64,000 bases of DNA from Deltaproteobacteria bacterium (GTDB lineage Bacteria; UBA10199; JACPAL01; JACOUP01), in NCBI GenBank assembly GCA_016177765.1, contig JACOUP010000008.1, positions 1,275,165 through 1,339,164 on the forward strand. Reading direction: 5' to 3'. How positions within the stretch are numbered: position 1 is the first letter of the stretch; each line of letters begins with the position of its first letter. Shown in pieces: positions 58,496 to 64,000 of this stretch. The notes under the pieces are model-generated. The model worked only from the letters and a program-made list of their open reading frames with translations. It did not search any database and was not told where the DNA came from. The position numbers and the translations under genes are program-made.

Positions 58496-59542
58496 GTGCG
58501 ACGACTTTTCATTTTCCTAAGTCTTTTTTTCGTTTCGCCGGCAATTCTCGCTGAGTCCTATTACCCCCCTCTTGGGCCGATCCCTGTCCGGAATCAAAAT
58601 CCCCTTTATCTCCAATTCTTGGACCTGCACCCCCAAAGGACGGAAGTTTTACCGGCCGGGACCTATCAGGTGGAGATGCAGGCGGCTTATTCCAACCTCT
58701 TTGAAAGGAATGCCTCCCCGGCAACCGGTTATCAGGTCGCACTGGATATGGAACTCCTCCGTCATTCGATCTTTTTTCGTTACGGGGTGATGGATCGTTT
58801 TGAACTGGGGGTTGAACTGCCGCTCCTCCATTTCAACGGCGGCTTTCTTGACAGTTTCATTCAAGACTTTCACCATTTTTTTGGCCTGCCCAATGCGGGA
58901 CGGGAGCTTTATCCCAATGGTACTTTTGAATATGCTATTCGCAAGAATGGTGTGCCCCTCTACGAGGTGAACCCAGAGACCTACGGCCTTTCCGATATCA
59001 TTCTGGATTTTAAGCACCAGATTTTTAAGGAGGCGGGGTGGCATCCCGGACTCGCCTCCATTTTTTATCTCAAACTGCCGACGGGGGATCGCGGCCATGG
59101 TTTGGGGAGCGGGAATCCTGATTTTGGCTTTCAGGTTGCGGCCGAAAAAAACTATGACCGGTATCACGGCACCCTGAATCTCTCTTACACGGTATTGGGG
59201 GGGAATGATCTCTTGGCCGAGATATCACGCCCAGCCGTTCTTGGCTGGATGACCGGTCTGGAGATTAGTCTTATCCGGGAACTCTGGTCCCTGATGCTCC
59301 AGATGAGTGGCGATACCGGTCTCTTTCATGGGACGGGACTGACCGAATTGGATGAAGGGGCCTTGAACCTGACTGTCGGGTTCGGGGGGAGGGTGGGGGA
59401 TTTTAACGAATGGAAGGTCGCCTTTGAAGAAGACCCTGACTCCGATGGAGCCGCCGTTGATTTCACGGTCTTCTTCCAGTGGGGGACCCGTTGGGGTGGG
59501 CCAAAAAAGATTCGGGGGCTGATGTTAGGAAGGCTGAATTAA
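58496..59542 (+). CDS. DUF3187-family envelope protein
   Basis: 348 residues from the GTG at 58496, chosen because it places a clean signal peptide at the N-terminus ([20 protein letters not shown], cleavage after AILA); an upstream TTG at 58454 would add 14 unconserved residues. The mature part is rich in beta-strand-like alternation and aromatic residues ([35 protein letters not shown]), fitting an outer-membrane beta-barrel-like fold. Function of the family is unknown. Ends convergently over the ssb stop (4 nt). Confidence 0.82.
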   Translation: MRRLFIFLSLFFVSPAILAESYYPPLGPIPVRNQNPLYLQFLDLHPQRTEVLPAGTYQVEMQAAYSNLFERNASPATGYQVALDMELLRHSIFFRYGVMDRFELGVELPLLHFNGGFLDSFIQDFHHFFGLPNAGRELYPNGTFEYAIRKNGVPLYEVNPETYGLSDIILDFKHQIFKEAGWHPGLASIFYLKLPTGDRGHGLGSGNPDFGFQVAAEKNYDRYHGTLNLSYTVLGGNDLLAEISRPAVLGWMTGLEISLIRELWSLMLQMSGDTGLFHGTGLTELDEGALNLTVGFGGRVGDFNEWKVAFEEDPDSDGAAVDFTVFFQWGTRWGGPKKIRGLMLGRLN

Positions 59543-59970
59543 AAAGGAATCTCGTCTTCAGAGCTGGCGGCGGGTGCTGTTGATTCTGACATCGGGGCTG
59601 TTTCAGAAGGGGAAGCAGCGGAACGTCCCCTCTCGCCGGAAGGGGTTCCCAGAAATTGGACGTTCTGGGCGACGATCTCGGTGGTGTATCTCTTCTTTCC
59701 CTCTTTATCATCCCACTGCCGGGTTTGAAGTCTCCCTTCAACGTAGACCTGACGCCCCTTGGAGAGGTATTCCTTGCAGATCTCAGCGAGCTTGCCCCAG
59801 ACGACGATCCGGTGCCATTCGGTCCGTTCTCCGGGCTCACCACTCTTTCCGGTCCATTTTTCGGTAGTCGCGATATTGAAGGTCGCCACCATCTGGTTGG
59901 CGGGGGTGTAACGGACCTCGGGATCGTTTCCAAGATTCCCAATCAGGATAACCTTGTTGAGACTAGCCAC
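59539..59970 (-). CDS. ssb: single-stranded DNA-binding protein
   Basis: 143 residues from the GTG at 59970 ([21 protein letters not shown]...), which has AGGGA about 12 nt upstream; the longer frame to 60006 is not conserved. OB-fold motifs [31 protein letters not shown] are typical, a Ser/Pro/Ala-rich linker follows and the C-terminal acidic tip DEIPF that recruits repair proteins is intact. Confidence 0.94.
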   Translation of the reverse strand: MASLNKVILIGNLGNDPEVRYTPANQMVATFNIATTEKWTGKSGEPGERTEWHRIVVWGKLAEICKEYLSKGRQVYVEGRLQTRQWDDKEGKKRYTTEIVAQNVQFLGTPSGERGRSAASPSETAPMSESTAPAASSEDEIPF

Positions 59971-60034
59971 GTCCGCTTCCCTATTTTCTTCTTGTGTCAG
60001 AGTCAAGTCCTAAAGTATAAACGGCGCCTCTTCC

Positions 60035-61408
60035 ATGGGATCACTTGCCAGCATTATTCTAGCCGCCGGGAAAGGGGAGAGGATGCGTTCCTCCATTCCT
60101 AAGGTCCTTCATCCCCTTGCGGGTCGCCCCCTCATTGATTACCCATTGGCCCTTGTCCAACGATTGGGGGTCCAGAAAAAAATTGTTGTTATCGGTCATG
60201 CGGGACAGGCGGTAAAAAGGGCCGTTGGAAAAACGAAAGGGCTTACTTTTGTGACTCAACATCAGCAAAAGGGGACCGCCCATGCCGTTGGTATGACACA
60301 AAAGGTGTTGAGAAATTTTGAAGGAGATTTGCTCATCCTCTATGGGGATGTCCCGCTTTTGAGAGAATCAACACTTCGACGGCTGATTGCCACCTACAAA
60401 AAGGAAGAAGCTGCCCTTGGTCTACTCACGGCGTTTGTGGAAAACCCGACAGGGTATGGGCGGATCCTCCGTGCCAGAAACGGTTTTGTCCGCGGGATTG
60501 TGGAGGAGAAAGAGGCGACACCGGAGGAGAAAGGGATTCGGGAGATCAATACCGGTGTGATGATTGTTGAGGCGGGATCTCTTTTTGAAGCCCTTCGGCA
60601 GATTCAAAAAAGCCGTGTGACCCAGGAATTTTATTTGACTGATCTTGTTCGCCATTTTGTCTCAGAAGGTTTAAAGGTCGCCGCCGTGCCGGCCGGAGAA
60701 GAGGAGGCCTGGGGGGTCAACAACCCGATGGAGCTGGCCCGGGCGGAGGGAGTTTTGAGGCAAAGAATTGTTGAAGGGTGGATCAACCGCGGCGTTCGGT
60801 TCATCGATCCTGAGAGGAGCACTCTGGATGAGGAGGTTGTTATTGGGGAGGGGACCGAGGTTGCTCCCAACTGCACCCTCCTGGGGAAGACGCGTGTTGG
60901 GCGATCGGTTCGCATTGAAACCGGAGTTGTCTTGAGGTCAGCGGTGATTGGCGATCATGTTCACCTCAAACCGTACACGGTGGTGACAGAGAGCCGTATC
61001 GCCTCAGGGGCGGTGATCGGTCCTTTTGCCCATATCCGCCCGGGATCGGTAATCGGGGAGAAGGCGCATATCGGGAATTTTGTGGAGACCAAGAAGACGG
61101 TGATCGGGAAAGGATCGAAGGCGAATCACTTGACCTACTTGGGAGACGCCGTGATTGGAAGGGATGTCAATGTCGGTGCCGGGACGATCACCTGCAATTA
61201 TGACGGTTTTGCCAAACACAAAACGATCCTGGCGGATGGCGTTTTTGTCGGGAGTGATACACAGTTTGTCGCCCCGGTGAAGATTGGCAAGGGGGGATGG
61301 ATCGGGGCCGGGACGACGGTGACTAAAAATGTGCCAGCCGGGTCTCTGGCGATTTCGCGTGTTGAACAGAACAATATTTTGAATTGGAAGAAGAAGAGAA
61401 AGAAGTAA
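60035..61408 (+). CDS. glmU: bifunctional GlmU: acetyltransferase and UDP-GlcNAc pyrophosphorylase
   Basis: 457 residues. The N-terminal uridylyltransferase domain has LAAGKGERMRSSIPKVLHPLAG and LYGDVPLL; the C-terminal left-handed beta-helix acetyltransferase has repeated hexapeptides (GAVIGPFAHIRPGSVIGEKAHIGNFVE) and GAGTITCNYDG. Makes UDP-GlcNAc for peptidoglycan and LPS. Paired with glmS downstream, which supplies the glucosamine phosphate. Confidence 0.96.
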   Translation: MGSLASIILAAGKGERMRSSIPKVLHPLAGRPLIDYPLALVQRLGVQKKIVVIGHAGQAVKRAVGKTKGLTFVTQHQQKGTAHAVGMTQKVLRNFEGDLLILYGDVPLLRESTLRRLIATYKKEEAALGLLTAFVENPTGYGRILRARNGFVRGIVEEKEATPEEKGIREINTGVMIVEAGSLFEALRQIQKSRVTQEFYLTDLVRHFVSEGLKVAAVPAGEEEAWGVNNPMELARAEGVLRQRIVEGWINRGVRFIDPERSTLDEEVVIGEGTEVAPNCTLLGKTRVGRSVRIETGVVLRSAVIGDHVHLKPYTVVTESRIASGAVIGPFAHIRPGSVIGEKAHIGNFVETKKTVIGKGSKANHLTYLGDAVIGRDVNVGAGTITCNYDGFAKHKTILADGVFVGSDTQFVAPVKIGKGGWIGAGTTVTKNVPAGSLAISRVEQNNILNWKKKRKK

Positions 61409-61418
61409 AATAAATTGA

Positions 61419-61482
61419 CCCTTCGACTTAGCTCAGGGTGTCCAGTTTTCGTTATGGACATGGTGAGCTGAGTCGAACCATG
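61419..61482. repeat. palindromic repeat between glmU and glmS
   Basis: CCTTCGACTTAGCTCA (from 61420) and TGAGCTGAGTCGAACC (to about 61480) are inverted copies flanking a central TGTCCA/TGGACA pair (61440-61459). The right arm ends at the glmS ribosome site GGAGG (61482-61486). The TTCGACT-AGCTCA type is a well-known dispersed genomic palindrome. As RNA it would form a long hairpin just ahead of glmS. Confidence 0.65.
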
Positions 61483-61494
61483 GAGGTTTTCTTT

Positions 61495-63339
61495 ATGTGT
61501 GGGATTGTGGGGTATGTGGGTTCGAGAGAAGCGGTTCCGGTACTCCTGGATGGCTTGAGCCGTCTTGAATACAGGGGGTACGATTCGGCCGGGATTGCCA
61601 CCTTAAATAAGGGAAAAATCGAGCTGGTCCGTTCCGCAGGAAAACTTGTTAATCTTTCACGAATTCTAAAAGAAAAAATTTTAGCGGGTGATTCACCCAA
61701 GGGAAATATTGGGATCGGGCACACCCGTTGGGCGACACACGGACGCCCTTCGGAAGAAAACGCCCACCCGCACCGTGCCGGCAAGATTGCTGTCGTCCAT
61801 AACGGGATTATCGAAAATTACGTCGGGCTCAAAAAAGAACTCATGCAAAAGGGGCATGCCTTTCAATCAGAAACGGACAGTGAAGTGATCAGTTGGCTGA
61901 TCCAGCAAAAAACCGATGAAGGACACCCCATGAGAGAGGCGTTCCCGCGCGCCATGGAGGAGACAGAAGGTTCTTACGCCTTGGTGGCGCTGGATCAGGA
62001 TAGTGCGGAATCGCTGTTTGTGGCGCGTCGTGGAAGCCCTCTTGTGATCGGGTTGGGGCAAGGGGAAAATTTTGTTGCCTCGGATGTCCCGGCGCTTCTT
62101 CCCTGCACACGCCAGATTATTTTTCTGGAGGATGGTGATTGGGGACAGATTACAGCCCAGGGGATCCATCTTTTTGATCGTTCCGGCAAACCGGTTTCCC
62201 GGACTGTGAAGGAGATTCGATGGACGCAGGAGATGGCGGAAAAAGGGGGTTTCAAGCATTTCATGCAGAAGGAGATCTTTGAACAGCCCCACGCGGTGGC
62301 GGATACCCTTGCCGGCCGTTTACGAAAGCAGGAACAGACCATTGATCTGGAAGAGATCAAGGCCCTTTGCCCCGGGGGTGTTTTCCCTTTTGATAAAATT
62401 GTGATCACCGCTTGCGGGACCTCTTATCATGCCGGTTTGGTCGCCCAATATTGGATCGAGACCTTTTGTCAGGTTCCGGTTTGGGTCGATCTTGCCTCGG
62501 AGTTTCGTTACCGGAATCCGGTTGTGGATGGCAAGACACTGTTGGTTGTGATCTCCCAGTCTGGTGAAACGGCCGATTCTCTGGCGGCGCTGGAGGAGGG
62601 GAAGAGGCGCGGGGTAAAGGTCCTCTCCGTTTGTAATGTTATCGATTCCAGTATTCCCCGGGCGAGTCACACAACCCTTTATACCCATGCCGGGCCTGAA
62701 ATCAGTGTCGCCTCGACCAAGGCGTTTACCACACAGTTGACCGCCCTCCTGATGATCTCACTTTTTATCGGGCATCTTCGGGGCAAGATAGCGCCGGCTC
62801 TTTTTCGAAAGGCCTGTGAGGCCCTGGAAGGGTTGGCCTCTCAGATGGAAGTTGTTTTAAAACGGGATGGAGAGATTCGCCAACTAGCAGAAAGTTGTGT
62901 CGAAGCCCCCGCGGCCCTTTATTTGGGGCGGGGCGTTTCGTTTCCTGTGGCCCTGGAAGGGGCCCTCAAGATGAAGGAGATCGCCTATATTCATGCCGCC
63001 GGTTATGCGGCCGGTGAAATGAAGCATGGGCCGATCGCCCTGGTGAATGACGGGATGCCGGTCATTGTCCTGGCCCCGCAGGATAGTCATTACAAGAAGG
63101 TCCTCTCCAATATTGAAGTAATCCGGGCCCGGGGGGGACGGGTGATTGCCTTGGGGACAGAAGGAGACAGACAACTCGTGGGGCAAGGAAAAACATTTTT
63201 GATCCCCGCCTGTGAGTGGTTTATCTCCCCGATACTCTTTGCCCTTCCTCTACAGCTTTTGGCCTACCATCTGGCTGATTTGAAAGGGACTGATGTTGAT
63301 CAGCCGAGAAATCTTGCCAAGAGTGTGACTGTTGAGTAA
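61495..63339 (+). CDS. glmS: glutamine-fructose-6-phosphate aminotransferase (isomerising)
   Basis: 614 residues from the ATG at 61495 (MCGIVGYVGSREA...), which places the catalytic Cys at position 2 and has GGAGG 8 nt upstream; the frame continues upstream through the palindrome but is not real. N-terminal glutaminase (GIGHTRWATHGRPSEENAHPH) and two SIS domains (ITACGTSYHAGL, SQSGETADSL) are complete. Converts fructose 6-phosphate and glutamine to glucosamine 6-phosphate. Confidence 0.96.
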   Translation: MCGIVGYVGSREAVPVLLDGLSRLEYRGYDSAGIATLNKGKIELVRSAGKLVNLSRILKEKILAGDSPKGNIGIGHTRWATHGRPSEENAHPHRAGKIAVVHNGIIENYVGLKKELMQKGHAFQSETDSEVISWLIQQKTDEGHPMREAFPRAMEETEGSYALVALDQDSAESLFVARRGSPLVIGLGQGENFVASDVPALLPCTRQIIFLEDGDWGQITAQGIHLFDRSGKPVSRTVKEIRWTQEMAEKGGFKHFMQKEIFEQPHAVADTLAGRLRKQEQTIDLEEIKALCPGGVFPFDKIVITACGTSYHAGLVAQYWIETFCQVPVWVDLASEFRYRNPVVDGKTLLVVISQSGETADSLAALEEGKRRGVKVLSVCNVIDSSIPRASHTTLYTHAGPEISVASTKAFTTQLTALLMISLFIGHLRGKIAPALFRKACEALEGLASQMEVVLKRDGEIRQLAESCVEAPAALYLGRGVSFPVALEGALKMKEIAYIHAAGYAAGEMKHGPIALVNDGMPVIVLAPQDSHYKKVLSNIEVIRARGGRVIALGTEGDRQLVGQGKTFLIPACEWFISPILFALPLQLLAYHLADLKGTDVDQPRNLAKSVTVE

Positions 63340-64000
63340 TGAATTTGAACCCGCAACAACTTGAGGCGGTTCATTACCCCAAAGGGCCGCTTCTCGTCCT
63401 GGCCGGCGCCGGTAGCGGCAAGACACGGGTGATCGTCCAGCGGATCGCCCACCTGATCAATGAACAGCAGGTGCCCCCCCACCAGATTTTGGCGGTGACC
63501 TTTACCAACAAGGCGGCTGATGAGATGAAAGAGAGGCTTCGGGGTCTCCTGGATCGGGGCGTCACCTCCGTCTGGGTCTCCACCTTTCACTCCGCCTGTC
63601 TCCGGATCTTGAGACAGCATATCGGTGAGTTGGGGTACCAGAAGGATTTTGTTGTCTATGACGACAATGACCAGATGACCTTGGTCAAACAGTGCCTTGA
63701 GTTCTTGAAGATCAATGAAAAATTGCTTCACCCGAGGGCTGCCCAGAGCCGGATCGATGGGGCCAAAAATGCCCTGATTTCCGCGGAGGAGTACTCCGGT
63801 CTGGCCTCCGACATTTTTGAAAGAAAGGTGGCGGAAGTCTATCAGCTTTATCAAAAACGGCTCAAAGAAAATAACGCGCTTGATTTTGGCGATCTTATTT
63901 TTAAAACGGTTGAGCTGTTGCAGAAATCAAATCGTATCCGGAATTATTTCCAGCAGCTTTTTAGGCATATCCTGATCGATGAATATCAGGATACCAACCG
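63339..64000 (+). CDS. UvrD/PcrA/Rep-type superfamily 1 helicase (5' part)
   Basis: Starts at ATG 63339, sharing one base with the glmS stop (TAATG), and runs off the window end, so only about 220 residues are seen. NLNPQQLEAV (Q motif), Walker A AGAGSGKTRV, motif Ia VTFTNKAADEMKERL, STFHSACLRILR (Ib) and motif II DEYQDTN identify a 3'-5' UvrD-like helicase for repair and replication restart. Which member (UvrD, PcrA, Rep) cannot be told without the C-terminus. Confidence 0.92.
   Translation, partial: MNLNPQQLEAVHYPKGPLLVLAGAGSGKTRVIVQRIAHLINEQQVPPHQILAVTFTNKAADEMKERLRGLLDRGVTSVWVSTFHSACLRILRQHIGELGYQKDFVVYDDNDQMTLVKQCLEFLKINEKLLHPRAAQSRIDGAKNALISAEEYSGLASDIFERKVAEVYQLYQKRLKENNALDFGDLIFKTVELLQKSNRIRNYFQQLFRHILIDEYQDTN

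Overview
The window looks like the chromosome of a Gram-negative bacterium. It carries periplasmic polysaccharide-export proteins (SLBB, Wzz), a DUF3187 envelope protein, an LPS-style heptose pathway, glmU-glmS, comM, ssb, trxB and a UvrD/PcrA helicase. Gene style (GTG starts, short overlaps, small dispersed palindromes) is reminiscent of deltaproteobacteria-like lineages, but no marker here fixes the taxon. The left two thirds, above all about 12-29 kb, is visibly more A+T-rich than the right third.

Positions 25-43850 hold one very long minus-strand block of about 43 tightly packed genes for surface polysaccharide synthesis, read from right to left. It opens with a NusG/RfaH-like antiterminator (43335-43850) and an EPS-type MarR regulator. 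Next come GmhA, HddA and HddC homologues for a GDP-heptose-type sugar, an epimerase and a UDP-glucose-dehydrogenase homologue without its catalytic Cys. A second set follows: oxidoreductase, transaldolase, methyltransferase, a split E1 alpha/beta ThDP enzyme, two epimerases, a domain-swapped HldE-like fusion, a second GmhA-like isomerase and an epimerase. The A+T-rich middle (12.4-28.7 kb) has three acetolactate-synthase-like ThDP enzymes, one of them a cupin fusion with a degenerate ThDP/Mg site. With them are two paralogous GT2 glycosyltransferases, several methyltransferases, a B12-type radical SAM protein, a DJ-1/PfpI protein, a HAD phosphatase, an SDR and a Nudix protein. The end of the block has an ABC flippase, C-methyltransferase, epimerases, glycosyltransferase, UDP-xylose synthase, RmlC, RmlD, RmlA and UDP-glucose dehydrogenase. 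One small cupin gene (9166-9555) is the only plus-strand gene inside the block.

Divergently, from 43976, are an SLBB protein, a Wzz-like protein and a ChaN-family protein. From 47948 rightwards orientation is mixed: galU, inositol-phosphate synthase, an LsrF-like aldolase bracketed by two zinc alcohol dehydrogenases, comM, an aminotransferase carrying two in-frame palindromic inserts, dinD, trxB, a DUF3187 protein, ssb, glmU, glmS and the 5' part of a UvrD/PcrA helicase. A strongly structured, non-coding 139-nt segment lies at 55118-55256.

Taken together, the cluster probably makes a polysaccharide or glycolipid containing rhamnose, xylose or glucuronate, a heptose or higher-carbon sugar, and branched-chain sugars made by ThDP carboligation and C-methylation. 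I see no RmlB, Wzx, Wzy or initiating phosphoglycosyltransferase, so the locus probably continues beyond position 1 or uses genes elsewhere.
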